From the NCBI RefSeq assembly GCF_006385875.1, contig NZ_VFSU01000028.1, positions 1-64,000 on the forward strand: DNA of 64,000 nt, written 5' to 3'. Of the stretch, positions 34,229 through 42,702 are shown one piece after another. Each line of letters opens with the position of its first letter. Position 1 is the first letter of the stretch. The translations under genes and the position numbers were made by a program. The DNA is from Sandaracinobacter neustonicus. Lineage in GTDB: Bacteria > Pseudomonadota > Alphaproteobacteria > Sphingomonadales > Sphingomonadaceae. The notes under the pieces are model-generated. The model searched no databases. It worked only from the letters and a program-made list of their open reading frames with translations, and was not told where the DNA came from.

Positions 34229-34813
34229 TCAGGGATATAACAACCCACTCTCCCACCCGCCCGGCGTTTTCACGAACCGTGTGCGCCAATGCTGGCGGCC
34301 GGGTCGATCCTCCCAGAACTCGATGCTGTTCGGCACCAGCCGGTATCCGCCCCAATTGTTGGGCCGGGGCACCTCGCCGGGGAAGCGGGCGGCCATTGTG
34401 TCCAGCCGGGCTTCGAAGGTTTCGCGCGCGTCCAGCGGTTCGGACTGGCTGGAGGCCCATGCGGAGAGCTGGCTTTCGCGCGGGCGGGTGGCGAAATAGG
34501 CGTCGCTTTCCGCCAGCGTGGCGCGGCCGATGCTGCCACGCACGCGCACTTGCTTGCGCAGGCTTTTCCAGTGGAAATCCAGCGCCGCCATCGGGCATTG
34601 CCGGATCTGCCGACCCTTGGCGCTGTCATAGTTGGTGAACAGCAGGAAGCCGCCCGCGTCATAGCTTTTCATCAGCACGATGCGCACGTCAGGCAGGGGC
34701 AGTTCGTCGCCGCGCAATTCCACCGTGGCCAGCGCGCAGGCGTTGGCGTCATTCACTTCGGCGGCTTGCGCCTCGGCAAACCAGTCTCCAAAAAGCGCAT
34801 ATGGATCTGTCAT
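34229..34813 (-). CDS. pdxH: Pyridoxamine 5'-phosphate oxidase
   Basis: The product has 194 residues. DPYALFGDWFAEAQAAEVNDANACALATVE is the family N-terminus. VRIVLMKSYDAGGFLLFTNYDSAKGRQI binds FMN, and the C-terminal NNWGGYRLVPNSIEFWEDRPGR..R is the PNPOx dimerisation signature. It oxidises PNP and PMP to pyridoxal phosphate using FMN and oxygen. It is divergent from the DnaJ-type gene across a 136-bp gap with no obvious operator. Confidence 0.96.
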   Translation of the reverse strand: MTDPYALFGDWFAEAQAAEVNDANACALATVELRGDELPLPDVRIVLMKSYDAGGFLLFTNYDSAKGRQIRQCPMAALDFHWKSLRKQVRVRGSIGRATLAESDAYFATRPRESQLSAWASSQSEPLDARETFEARLDTMAARFPGEVPRPNNWGGYRLVPNSIEFWEDRPGRQHWRTRFVKTPGGWESGLLYP

Positions 34814-34949
34814 GCCTGTTCGCTAGGCGCGTGGAGGCCCAGCCGCAAGGCCGGGGCCGCCGCAATGGCATCTTGCCGCAGCCATGCGGGTCGCCTATAT
34901 CGAGTGTGGCTTTTATGCAACAGTTTGCGCACAGGATTTCGAACCGCTG

Positions 34950-35864
34950 ATGGCTGATCTTTATTCCGAACTTGGGGTGCCCCGCACGGCCGATGCCGCC
35001 GCGATCAAGCGCGCCTATCGCAAGCTCGCGAAGGAACTCCACCCGGATAAGAACAAGGACAATCCCAAGGCCGCCGACCGCTTCAAGACGGTGACCGCCG
35101 CTTACGACATCCTGTCCGACGCGGAGAAAAAGGGGAAATATGACCGGGGCGAGATCGACGAACAGGGCAATCCCAAGTTCGCCGGTTTCGGCGGCGCGGG
35201 GGCGGGCGGCGGCTACCGCCCCGGGCCGCGTCCCGGTGCTGGCGGGCGCAGCGCCCCGGATTTCGATTTCGACCTTGGCGGAGACCCCTCCGATCTGTTC
35301 TCCGAACTGTTCGGCCGCGCCTCGGGCGGGCGGGGCGGCTTTTCCGGCGGCGGCTTCCGCAGCGCGCCGCAAAAGGGCGCGGACCTGAACTACCGGCTGG
35401 CGGTGCCCTTCATCGACGCGGCGCTGGCCCGCACGGTGCGGCTGGCGCTGCGCAACGGCAAGACGATCGAACTGGCGATCCCGAAGGGCGTGGAGGATGG
35501 CCAGCAGCTGCGGCTGAACGGGCAGGGCGAGCAAGGCCCCGCCGGGCCGGGTGACGCCATCGTCACGCTGGCGATCCAGCCGGACCCGCGCTTCACCCGT
35601 GATGGCTTCGATCTGCGCGCGGAAACGCCGGTGCCGCTGGAAACCGCCGTGCTGGGCGGCAAGGCGCGCGTTGCCACACCGGAAGGCGAGGTGATGGCGA
35701 CGATTGCGCCCGCCACCTCATCCGGCAAGCAATTGCGCCTGAAGGGCAAGGGTTTCACCCGCAAGGATGGCAGCCGCGGCGACCTGATCGCCCGCGTGCT
35801 GGTGGAGGTGCCGGATGATCCCGAACTCGCCGATTTCCTGAAGGCGCGGGCGCAGACGGCGTGA
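34950..35864 (+). CDS. DnaJ-type co-chaperone without zinc domain (CbpA-like)
   Basis: The product has 304 residues. The J domain occupies residues 1-65 with HPD in KELHPDKNKDN. A Gly/Phe-rich linker (about 75-150) leads to the two C-terminal substrate-binding beta domains (LNYRLAVPFIDAALARTVRLALRNGKTIELAIPKG; LRLNGQGEQG; LRLKGKGF). No CxxCxGxG zinc repeats are present, so it is the CbpA/class II type. It stimulates DnaK ATPase. The start at 34950 gives the canonical MADLYSELGV. It is coupled to the YihY gene by a GTGA overlap. Confidence 0.92.
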   Translation: MADLYSELGVPRTADAAAIKRAYRKLAKELHPDKNKDNPKAADRFKTVTAAYDILSDAEKKGKYDRGEIDEQGNPKFAGFGGAGAGGGYRPGPRPGAGGRSAPDFDFDLGGDPSDLFSELFGRASGGRGGFSGGGFRSAPQKGADLNYRLAVPFIDAALARTVRLALRNGKTIELAIPKGVEDGQQLRLNGQGEQGPAGPGDAIVTLAIQPDPRFTRDGFDLRAETPVPLETAVLGGKARVATPEGEVMATIAPATSSGKQLRLKGKGFTRKDGSRGDLIARVLVEVPDDPELADFLKARAQTA

Positions 35865-36733
35865 CCATCCCGGGCCTGGCCGAGCTGGAGGGGTGGTTCG
35901 CTCGCCTCGCCGCGAAGCGCCCCCGAACCATCGGCATCGCCCGCCGGGTGATCGGCCGCACCCTGCGTGACGGCTATATCCATGCGGGCAACATCGCCTA
36001 TCTCTCGCTCGTCACCCTGCTGCCGCTGATCATCCTGATCACCGCCGTCACCGTCGCCTTCGGGGAGACCGACGCGGGCCGCTACGCCATCGAAGGGCTG
36101 TTGCGCGCGCTGCCTTACGACATCGCCCGCCTGTTCGAGCCGGTGATCGAGGAAGTGCTGCAGGCCCGCACCGGCAATCTGCTGTGGATCGGCGGCCTCG
36201 TCGCGTTGTGGACGGTGACCACCTTCATCGAAACCCTGCGCGATATCAGCCTGCGCGCCTTCGATCTCCCGCCCGATGGCGGCTTCCTGCATTACCGGCT
36301 GCAATCGCTGGCGGGGACGCTGGTGGCGGTGCTGCTGGTGGTGGTGATCTTCCTGCTGCAGGTCTCCCTCGTGGTGGCGATCCGCGCGGTGGAAAGCCTT
36401 GTGCCGCGCGGGATCGATTTGCCGGGCTGGATCGACTGGTCCCGCGTCGTCACCCCCATCGTGCTGTTTCTGGTGCTGTGGGCGCTGCTGAAGCTGCTGA
36501 CGCCGCCATCGATGCGCTACAGCCCCACATGGCCCGGCGCGCTGATCACCACCATCGCATGGTCCATCGGATCCTTGCTGCTGGGGCCGACCTTTTCCAG
36601 CTTCAGCCACATGGGCCTCACCTATGGCGCGCTGTCCGGCGTGATGCTGGCGCTCTTGTTCTTCTATGGCGTGGGCTTCGCGCTGGTGGCCGGGGTGGAG
36701 GTGAACGCCGCGCTGGCCGACAGCTATGATTGA
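35861..36733 (+). CDS. YihY/BrkB-family inner membrane protein
   Basis: The product has 290 residues with about six hydrophobic segments, starting with IAYLSLVTLLPLIILITAVTVAF. The pattern, including MRYSPTWPGALITTIAWSIGSLLLGPTFSSFSHMGLTYGALSGVMLALLFFY, is that of YihY/BrkB proteins (once mislabelled RNase BN). Their transport function is still unclear. The start is GTG at 35861, overlapping the DnaJ-type stop codon. The fabI gene follows after 50 bp, so the three genes may form one transcript. Confidence 0.9.
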   Translation: MTIPGLAELEGWFARLAAKRPRTIGIARRVIGRTLRDGYIHAGNIAYLSLVTLLPLIILITAVTVAFGETDAGRYAIEGLLRALPYDIARLFEPVIEEVLQARTGNLLWIGGLVALWTVTTFIETLRDISLRAFDLPPDGGFLHYRLQSLAGTLVAVLLVVVIFLLQVSLVVAIRAVESLVPRGIDLPGWIDWSRVVTPIVLFLVLWALLKLLTPPSMRYSPTWPGALITTIAWSIGSLLLGPTFSSFSHMGLTYGALSGVMLALLFFYGVGFALVAGVEVNAALADSYD

Positions 36734-36783
36734 ACCGGCCGAATCCGGCGGCTAATGGATCGCTTCGAACGGCGGAGAGCGAC

Positions 36784-37584
36784 ATGAGTTTGATGGCGGG
36801 CAAGCGCGGGCTGATCATGGGCGTGGCGAACGACAGGTCGCTGGCGTGGGGCATCGCGCAGGCGCTCAGCGCGCAGGGCGCGGAACTGGCCTTCAGCTAT
36901 CAGGGCGAGGCGCTGGAAAGGCGCGTGCGGCCGCTGGCAGAGTCGCTGGGCGCGGCGAAGCTGTTCGATTGCGACGTATCTTCCGACGAATCGATGGACG
37001 CGCTGTTCACGGATTTGGCCAAGGATTGGCCGACGATCGACTTCCTCGTCCACGCCATCGGCTTTTCCGACAAGAACGAGCTGCGCGGGAAATATGCCGA
37101 AACCAGCCGCGCCAATTTCCTGATGTCGATGGATATCAGCGTTTACAGCTTCACCGCCGTGGCGCGCCGGGCGGCGGCGATGATGCCGGACGGCGGCAGC
37201 ATCCTCACGCTAAGTTACTATGGTGCGGAAAAGGTGGTGCCGCATTACAATGTGATGGGCGTGGCCAAGGCCGCGCTGGAGGCGAGCGTGCGCTATCTGT
37301 CGGTGGATTATGGCCGCGACAATATCCGCGTGAACGCCATTTCCGCAGGCCCGGTGAAAACACTGGCGGCCAGCGGCATCGGCGATTTCCGCTACATCCT
37401 GAAGTGGAACGAACTGAACGCGCCGCTGAAGCGCAACACCACGCTGGACGATGTGGGCGGCGCGGGCGTCTACCTGCTGAGCGATCTGGCCTCAGGCACC
37501 ACCGGCGAAGTGCTGTATGTGGACAGCGGTTACCATGTGGTGGGCATGAAGGCGGAGGACGCGCCGGATATTGCTTTGGCGTAG
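36784..37584 (+). CDS. fabI: Enoyl-ACP reductase (NADH)
   Basis: The product has 266 residues. GKRGLIMGVANDRSLAWGIAQAL is the FabI-type nucleotide site. SYYGAEKVVPHYNVMGVAKAALE holds the Y-x6-K active-site pair, and NAISAGPVKTLAASGI follows in the substrate-binding loop. It catalyses the last reduction of each fatty-acid elongation round and is the usual triclosan target. The start at 36784 has GGAGAG six bases upstream. The gene is followed at once by the first copy of a 170-bp structured element. Confidence 0.97.
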   Translation: MSLMAGKRGLIMGVANDRSLAWGIAQALSAQGAELAFSYQGEALERRVRPLAESLGAAKLFDCDVSSDESMDALFTDLAKDWPTIDFLVHAIGFSDKNELRGKYAETSRANFLMSMDISVYSFTAVARRAAAMMPDGGSILTLSYYGAEKVVPHYNVMGVAKAALEASVRYLSVDYGRDNIRVNAISAGPVKTLAASGIGDFRYILKWNELNAPLKRNTTLDDVGGAGVYLLSDLASGTTGEVLYVDSGYHVVGMKAEDAPDIALA

Positions 37585-37754
37585 CCGGCCGCGATTAGCG
37601 CGAAGCGCTAACTCGCAGACTCGGCGCAGCCACGGACGGCGGGGCGGAGGCCTTCAAGCCGACGAACCCGTCCGACGAGTCCGGCTTTGCCGGATTTTTT
37701 CTTTCTGTTCTTTTAACTCGCCAAAGCGGACTCGGCGGCTTTGCCGCCGGCCGC
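37585..37754 (+). repeat. 3'-end structured element, copy 1 (after fabI)
   Basis: The element starts at the base after the fabI stop codon. It contains, in order, a hairpin with AGCGC-GAA-GCGCT, ACTCGCAGACTCGGCG, a GC-rich stem region, GACGAGTCCGGC-TTT-GCCGG followed by TTTTTTCTTTCTGTTCTTTT, and a final GCGGACTCGGCGGC-TTT-GCCGCC hairpin. The hairpin plus T-run resembles a terminator, but the conserved length is far greater. Three further copies lie at 41373, 42103 and 42703. The remaining bases up to 37830 show nothing else. Confidence 0.82.
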
Positions 37755-37830
37755 CACTCTGCAAGAACGGTCGGCCCACCCACCTCTCGGGTGGACGACG
37801 GGCCGACACGCGCTACTTGTTCCTGAACTC

Positions 37831-38475
37831 TCAGTTGGTCGGCTTGGCGGCTGCAGGCTGAACCGTCAGCATCGTCGCTTTGGGCGCTGTCGCCGGATCA
37901 TAAGCAATCGGCACATCCGTCTGTGCCATCAGTTCTCGCCCCTGCGGGATCAGGGCACTCTTGCCCGTCACAAAGGCGCTGAACACACCAACCAGAACCA
38001 CCGCTGCAACGGTCGCCGTGGTGTTGCCTTCGCCTTCCTGCCGATATTTGCCGGTGATCGGCACATGCTTGTCTCCTAACTCCAGATACTTCAGCTCGAT
38101 TTCCATCTTACCGGATTTGCCGAATGCCCCCTTGTTGGTGTGATAGGTCACTTCACCGACGCCGCGCGTCCCTGCCGGGATCACCACGACGCCGCTGGAA
38201 ACGACATCATTCACCACCGTCATGTTGAAGCGGTCGCCCATTTTGACCGATTTGCTGTTCAAATCCTGATCCATGCGCAGCAGCACATCAGTATTCGCCG
38301 GCAGCACCCCCGTCGGTGCGGCAACAGCGGGTGCGGCGGTCGGTGCAACCGCAGCGGGGGGCGCAGCGACAGGCGCTGGTGCGATCTCGGCAGGGGGTGA
38401 TTTCGGCGGATCGATAGCGAACGCAGGTGCTGAAACAAGGGCGATCGATGTCACCCAGACCAATTTGCTACGCAT
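37831..38475 (-). CDS. Secreted hypothetical protein with TrbI/VirB10-like beta region
   Basis: The product has 214 residues. It has a signal peptide (MRSKLVWVTSIALVSAPAFA) and a Pro/Ala-rich linker (about 20-60). The domain ANTDVLLRMDQDLNSKSVKMGDRFNMTVVNDVVSSGVVVIPAGTRGVGEVTYHTNKG recalls the beta-barrel core of VirB10/TrbI-type or LysM-associated proteins, but the match is only by eye. A hydrophobic stretch near residue 165 (ATVAAVVLVGVFSAFVTG) may be a membrane segment. GGGAGAG precedes the ATG. GC is slightly lower than in the neighbours. The function is unknown. Confidence 0.72.
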   Translation of the reverse strand: MRSKLVWVTSIALVSAPAFAIDPPKSPPAEIAPAPVAAPPAAVAPTAAPAVAAPTGVLPANTDVLLRMDQDLNSKSVKMGDRFNMTVVNDVVSSGVVVIPAGTRGVGEVTYHTNKGAFGKSGKMEIELKYLELGDKHVPITGKYRQEGEGNTTATVAAVVLVGVFSAFVTGKSALIPQGRELMAQTDVPIAYDPATAPKATMLTVQPAAAKPTN

Positions 38476-38603
38476 GAACTCTCCCTGAACAAAGGTGGGG
38501 GCAATCTGCGGGTGCAATCGACAAAGTCAAGTGACATCGTGGTTGCCGAAAACTGGCGTTCCAGAATTTGCCAAACTGCGACCATTCCGCCATCACCCCC
38601 CCC

Positions 38604-39680
38604 ATGTCGCACAACAGCTTCGGCCATCTGTTTCGTTTCACCACATGGGGGGAATCCCATGGCCCCGCGCTGGGTGCGGTGGTGGATGGGTGCCCGCCGG
38701 GGCTGGCGCTGTCCGAAGCGGATATTCAGCCCTTCCTTGATAAGCGCCGCCCCGGCCAGTCGCGCTTCACCACGCAGCGGCAGGAGCCGGATGCCGTCGA
38801 AATTCTCTCGGGCCTGTTCGAGGGCCGCACCACCGGCACCCCCATCAGCCTGCTGATCCGCAACGTCGATCAACGCTCCAAGGATTACTCCGAGGTCGCG
38901 GTGAAATACCGCCCCGGCCATGCCGATTACGCCTACGACGCCAAATATGGCTTGCGCGATCCGCGCGGCGGCGGGCGCTCCTCCGCGCGGGAAACCGCCG
39001 CCCGCGTCGCCGCCGGGGCTGTCGCGCGGCTGGTGCTGGGGCCGGATGTGCGGATCAGCGGCTACCTCGTCGAAATCGGTGGAGATGCCATCGATCGCGG
39101 CAACTTCCACGCCGCCGAAATCGACAACAACCCCTTCTTCTGCCCCGACGCCAAAGCCGCCGCGCGCTGGGAAGTCGCGCTGGACGCCGCGCGCAAATCC
39201 GGCTCCTCCCTTGGCGCCGTGGTGGAAGTGGTGGCCGAAGGCGTGCCGCCGGGCTGGGGCGCGCCGCTCTACCACAAGCTGGACAGCCAGCTCGCCGCCG
39301 CGATGATGTCCATCAACGCGGTCAAAGGCGTGGAAATCGGCGACGGCTTCCATGCCGCCCGCCTGCGGGGCGAGGACAACGCCGACGCCATGCGCCCCGG
39401 GCCAGACGGCAAGCCGCTGTTCCTCGCCAACCACGCCGGAGGTGTGGCAGGCGGCATCTCCACCGGCCAGCCCGTGGTGGTGCGCCTCGCGTTGAAACCC
39501 ACCAGTTCCATCCTGACGCCAGTGGAAACCATTACCCGCGCCGGCGAGGCCACCGAGATCACCACCAAAGGCCGCCACGACCCCTGCGTCGGCATCCGCG
39601 CCGCACCCGTCGCCGAAGCCATGATGGCGCTGGTGCTGGCCGATATGAAGCTGCAACAACGCGCGCAGACGGGGCGGTAA
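38604..39680 (+). CDS. aroC: Chorismate synthase
   Basis: The product has 358 residues. [28 protein letters not shown] is family signature 1. [15 protein letters not shown] is signature 2, and [18 protein letters not shown] is signature 3. It converts EPSP to chorismate using reduced FMN, the last common step of aromatic synthesis. The ATG at 38604 follows a C-run rather than a Shine-Dalgarno sequence, so translation may be inefficient or leaderless; the start is set by the family N-terminus MSHNSFGH. It is divergent from the secreted hypothetical gene. Confidence 0.96.
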   Translation: MSHNSFGHLFRFTTWGESHGPALGAVVDGCPPGLALSEADIQPFLDKRRPGQSRFTTQRQEPDAVEILSGLFEGRTTGTPISLLIRNVDQRSKDYSEVAVKYRPGHADYAYDAKYGLRDPRGGGRSSARETAARVAAGAVARLVLGPDVRISGYLVEIGGDAIDRGNFHAAEIDNNPFFCPDAKAAARWEVALDAARKSGSSLGAVVEVVAEGVPPGWGAPLYHKLDSQLAAAMMSINAVKGVEIGDGFHAARLRGEDNADAMRPGPDGKPLFLANHAGGVAGGISTGQPVVVRLALKPTSSILTPVETITRAGEATEITTKGRHDPCVGIRAAPVAEAMMALVLADMKLQQRAQTGR

Positions 39681-39713
39681 GCGGGGCGGGTTTGGCGCGA
39701 GGGCTGGGGGTTT

Positions 39714-40087
39714 GCCTCTGGCGGGCAGGGCTCTGCCCTGCACCCGGCAGGGAAATGATTTCCCTGCACCCTCGACATTGGCGGAGCGGCCCAATTCCAA
39801 CGCCGTGCGTGTGATCAGATTCGCTTGCCTGCGGCGCTACGAAGCACTCTCCCCCTGCAAGGGGGAGAGTTGGAGAGGGGGTGTCACCGCCCGGCCTGAT
39901 CCACTGACATCACAACAAGCGCGACCAAGACTCTCTCTCCCCGCTGGGGAGAGAGGGGAGCAACGCCGGGCCAAACCCGCCAACCTCCCCACACCCACAA
40001 CCGTCACCCCGGACTTGATCCGGGGTCCAGCTTTCCACCCGCAACGTCGCCGAAGAACAGCTGGACCCCGGATCAAGTCCGGGGTGA
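39714..40087 (+). repeat. Composite intergenic repeat, copy 7 (right part missing)
   Basis: The left end GCCTCTGGCGGGC (39714-39726) runs into AGGGC-TCT-GCCCT, then CACCCGG, then the GGGAAA/TTTCCC hairpin. TTCGCTTGCCTGCGGCGC follows, then two CTCTCCCC palindromes instead of one. The unit ends with the inverted CCCCGGACTTGATCCGGGG pair (40007-40084). The GC-rich palindrome and right-end hairpins are absent. It lies between convergent aroC and the acidic-protein gene. Confidence 0.85.
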
Positions 40088-40166
40088 CGAATGGTGAGGG
40101 CAGCGGCCCAACATCGAGCGAGTGCGCGAAACCAGGCGATTGAAAGCGAAGGGTCCCAACCTCCCC

Positions 40167-40550
40167 CTACTCGTCCGCGCTCAGATCATCCTCGCCCCAG
40201 TCGCTGTCCAGATCGGACATCGCGCTGTCCATATCCTCGATATTGTCCAGTTCATCGTCGCCGGGGTCGGTGTCGCCCAGAATCTCCTCTTCGTCGTCGT
40301 GCATCGGCTCGCCTTCGAAGGCACCGGTGTCGATTTCGCCGGTCTCCACCATCTCGCGCATCACGTCCACAAGGTCGGCGGGCTCGTCGTCATACAGGCT
40401 GGCGGGGTCTGACGGGCCGTGGCGGCTGTCCTGCAATTCCGGGCCGGGGTTCAGCGCATCTTCGGCGACATCCTGCGCCTGCGGGCCATCGTCCTGCTCG
40501 TTGTTGTGGCTTTCGGGGGCTGCGTCGTCCAGCCGGGGTCCATTCGCCAT
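40167..40550 (-). CDS. Highly acidic hypothetical protein
   Basis: The product has 127 residues, about one third Asp or Glu, with almost no hydrophobic core: PADLVDVMREMVETGEIDTGAFEGEPMHDDEEEILGDTDPGDDELDNIED. The only ordered-looking part is DVMREMVETGEIDTGAF (about 60-77), which could be a short helix. It is probably intrinsically disordered in much of its length. It follows the DUF4870 gene by 13 bp on the same strand, so the two are likely co-expressed. I recognise no family. Confidence 0.72.
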   Translation of the reverse strand: MANGPRLDDAAPESHNNEQDDGPQAQDVAEDALNPGPELQDSRHGPSDPASLYDDEPADLVDVMREMVETGEIDTGAFEGEPMHDDEEEILGDTDPGDDELDNIEDMDSAMSDLDSDWGEDDLSADE

Positions 40551-40563
40551 GGTGGTGTCTCCC

Positions 40564-40929
40564 TCAGACGATCCAGGTTTCCACGTTCGTCAGCGGCTGC
40601 TGCTTCTGCGCGGCCATCAGGCTTTTGATGGCGCGGGCGATGAACCACACGGAAACCAGCGGGAACAGCACCCACGCCAGCATGAACAGCGTTATGATGG
40701 AGCCGATAATGGCGACGATCGTCCAGACGATGCCGATCCAGAAGGTGCGGATGTGATAGCGGAAGTGGCTGTCCTGCCAGCTGTCGTGCGGTTCCCCGTT
40801 CCACATATAGGCGAGGATCACGCCGATAATGGAGGTGATGCCTGCCAGAAAGCTGCCCACATAGAGCAGGCTGATGATCGTGGGACGGTTCATGTCGAAA
40901 TCGTTCGTGGTTGCCGGTTCGTTCGCCAA
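40564..40929 (-). CDS. DUF4870-like small membrane protein
   Basis: The product has 121 residues. There are three hydrophobic segments: IISLLYVGSFLAGITSIIGVILAYMW, TFWIGIVWTIVAIIGSIITLFML and AWVLFPLVSVWFIARAIKSL. WQDSHFRYHIRTFWIG between them is typical of DUF4870-type membrane proteins of unknown function. It is the first gene of a pair with the acidic protein and starts 63 bp from the 5' end of rnpB on the other strand, so the two promoters share that gap. Confidence 0.82.
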   Translation of the reverse strand: MANEPATTNDFDMNRPTIISLLYVGSFLAGITSIIGVILAYMWNGEPHDSWQDSHFRYHIRTFWIGIVWTIVAIIGSIITLFMLAWVLFPLVSVWFIARAIKSLMAAQKQQPLTNVETWIV

Positions 40930-40992
40930 ATCATCCTCCTGTCAACAGGCCCGCAACTTGACCTTTTCGGCCGCCCGGCACAAGTGAAAGCG

Positions 40993-41372
40993 GTGCCAGA
41001 AGTCTAGGCGGCCGCGTCCCTGTGAAGGGTCGAGGAAAGTCCGGGCTCCAAGGATTGACGGTGGCGGGTAACGCCCGCCGGGGGCGACCCCAGGGACAGT
41101 GCCACAGAAAGCAGACCGCCTTCCGGCCTTTCGGGGTGAGGGCAAGGTCGAAAGGGTGCGGCAAGAGCGCACCGCGCGGCTGGCAACAGGCGCGGCACGG
41201 CAAACCCCACCGGGAGCAAGACCGAATAGGCGCGCGGTGCTTCGCTTCGGCGGGCAGGCCTGATCCGGCTGACGCGTGCGGGTTGGTTGCTGGAGGTGCG
41301 TGGCGACGCGCATCCGAGATGAATGGTCGCCGCCCGAGAGGGAACAGAACCCGGCTTACGGGCTTCTGGCAC
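40993..41372 (+). ncRNA. rnpB: RNase P RNA (class A)
   Basis: The universal core is present: GAGGAAAGTCCGGGC at 41032-41046, the CRII/CRIII-type stretch AAAGGGTGCGGCAAGAGCGC near 41150, and the 3' partner ACAGAACCCGGCTTAC at about 41344-41359. P1 is a perfect 10-bp helix between 40993-41002 (GTGCCAGAAG) and 41363-41372 (CTTCTGGCAC), which fixes both ends to within a few bases. The length of about 380 nt is normal. RNase P RNA is the ribozyme that matures tRNA 5' ends together with RnpA. A structured 3' element starts at the next base and probably terminates it. Confidence 0.95.
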
Positions 41373-41547
41373 AGCCGCAGGCGGCTGTGATTAAGGCAAA
41401 GCCTTAACTCACAGACTCGCCGAAGGCCCGGCCGGCTGAGGCGGCGATCTCTATCGCCGACCAGTCCGACGACTCGCGGCTTCGCCGCGATCTTTCTTCC
41501 TTCCTTCTCCCTTCCAGGCGGACTCGCAGGCTTTGCCTGCGGCCGCC
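41373..41547 (+). repeat. 3'-end structured element, copy 2 (after rnpB)
   Basis: The element begins right after the rnpB P1 helix with the small hairpin AGCCGC-AG-GCGGCT. Then come TTAAGGC-AAA-GCCTTAA, CTCACAGACTCGCCGAAGGCCCGG, GGCGATCTCTATCGCC, a GCGGC-TTC-GCCGC hairpin followed by a pyrimidine tract (TCTTTCTTCCTTCCTTCTCC), and GCGGACTCGCAGGC-TTT-GCCTGC. The same plan is seen in copies 1, 3 and 4. Confidence 0.83.
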
Positions 41548-41572
41548 CCCCCCTCCAACACTTCGTGGTCCC

Positions 41573-41595
41573 CCTCCCCCGCTTTGCGGGGGAGG
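41573..41595 (+). other. Strong hairpin in the rnpB-ndk gap
   Basis: A perfect 10-bp stem CCTCCCCCGC/GCGGGGGAGG with loop TTT ends 82 bp before the ndk start codon. No T-run follows, so it is not a classical terminator. It may lie in the ndk leader or be a stray repeat module. AGGAA lies eight bases before the ndk ATG. Confidence 0.6.
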
Positions 41596-41677
41596 AACAG
41601 CCCCACCCTTGTGCGCCGCACCATGCTCCGCTAAAGGCCGCCGCCAAATTTCCCCGTAAAAGCACAGGAATTTCCCA

Positions 41678-42100
41678 ATGGCCGTGACCCGGACCTTTTC
41701 GATCATCAAGCCCGACGCCACGCGTCGCAACATCACCGGCAAGGTGACGACCATGCTGGAAGACGCCGGCCTGCGCGTGGTGGCCTGCAAGCGGCTGCAC
41801 CTGACGAAGGCGCAGGCTGAAGGCTTTTACGCCGTGCATGCCGAGCGCCCCTTCTTCGCCGATCTGGTGGCCTTCATGACCTCCGGCCCGGTGGTGGTGC
41901 AGGTGCTGGAAGGCGAAGACGCCGTGGCGCTGAACCGCAAGGTGATGGGCGCAACGAACCCCGATAATGCGGACGCTGGCACGATCCGTAAGGAACTGGC
42001 GGAGAGCATCGAGGCGAACACGGTGCATGGATCTGACAGCGAGGAGAATGCGGCGATTGAGATTGCTTATTTCTTTAAGCCTGAGGAAGTGGTTGGCTAA
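41678..42100 (+). CDS. ndk: Nucleoside diphosphate kinase
   Basis: The product has 140 residues, the normal length. [19 protein letters not shown] is the family N-terminus. [33 protein letters not shown] contains the phosphohistidine (H in NTVHGSD). It equalises nucleoside triphosphate pools by a ping-pong phosphate transfer. The gene is followed two bases after its stop codon by copy 3 of the structured 3' element. Confidence 0.98.
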   Translation: MAVTRTFSIIKPDATRRNITGKVTTMLEDAGLRVVACKRLHLTKAQAEGFYAVHAERPFFADLVAFMTSGPVVVQVLEGEDAVALNRKVMGATNPDNADAGTIRKELAESIEANTVHGSDSEENAAIEIAYFFKPEEVVG

Positions 42101-42102
42101 AG

Positions 42103-42276
42103 TCGGCTGCGATTAAGGCAAAGCCTTAACTCGCAGACTCGGCGAAAGCCCGGCCGGCGGAATCGGCGATCTCTATCGCCGATATCCGGCCGACGAGTCC
42201 CGGCTTTGCCGGGACTTTTTCTTTCTATTTCCTTGAATCCCCAAAGCGGACTCGGCGGCTTCGCCGCCGGCCGCGC
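42103..42276 (+). repeat. 3'-end structured element, copy 3 (after ndk)
   Basis: The plan is GATTAAGGC-AAA-GCCTTAAC, TCGCAGACTCGGCGAAAGCCCGGCCGGC, GGCGATCTCTATCGCC, GACGAGTCCCGGC-TTT-GCCGGGAC followed by TTTTTCTTTCTATTTCCTT, and GCGGACTCGGCGGC-TTC-GCCGCCGGCCGC. The stem bases differ from copy 1 (CCCGGC/GCCGGG versus CCGGC/GCCGG; TAAGGC/GCCTTA versus AGCGC/GCGCT) while pairing is kept. Confidence 0.83.
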
Positions 42277-42288
42277 CCCCCGCACAAA

Positions 42289-42663
42289 TCACTCAGGCGC
42301 AGGCCCCAACTGCTCCCACAGTTCCACCTTCACGCCATCACAATCCAATATCCACGCAAACCGGCCATAATCCTCGTCCTGCCGCCCCAGAATCTCGATC
42401 CCCCTCGCCTCCAGCTCCTCGACGAAGCCGTCGATGTCATCCACGCGCAGGTTGATCATGAAGGGCGCGTCAGACGGTGCGAAATAATCCGTTTCCGCCT
42501 TGAACGGGGAGAGCAGGCTGAACGCCTCGGCGCTGTCTTTGCTGTAGGGGAACATCGCGCCCCATTCGCCGCCGATCCCCAGATTTTCCTGATACCAGGC
42601 GCGGGTGCGATCAACGTCTAAGACCTTGTAGAAAATGCCGCCAAGGCTGGTGATGCGTGGCAT
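42289..42663 (-). CDS. VOC-family (glyoxalase-like) protein
   Basis: The product has 124 residues. ITSLGGIFYKVLDVDRTRAWYQENLGI is the first VOC beta-alpha-beta unit. AWILDCDGVKVELWEQ is the typical C-terminal strand with its glutamate metal ligand. Substrates cannot be inferred. The start at 42663 has GGAGGAG upstream. It lies between structured elements 3 and 4 and may be transcribed alone. Confidence 0.85.
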   Translation of the reverse strand: MPRITSLGGIFYKVLDVDRTRAWYQENLGIGGEWGAMFPYSKDSAEAFSLLSPFKAETDYFAPSDAPFMINLRVDDIDGFVEELEARGIEILGRQDEDYGRFAWILDCDGVKVELWEQLGPAPE

Positions 42664-42702
42664 AGGTGCGCTCCTCCCGCTGTGGGTGGAGGGTAGCATG
42701 GG

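Noticed and set aside
40931-42028. A 365-codon minus-strand frame across rnpB and ndk
   Set aside because: rnpB conserved cores and ndk motifs are both on the plus strand. The frame is an antisense artefact.
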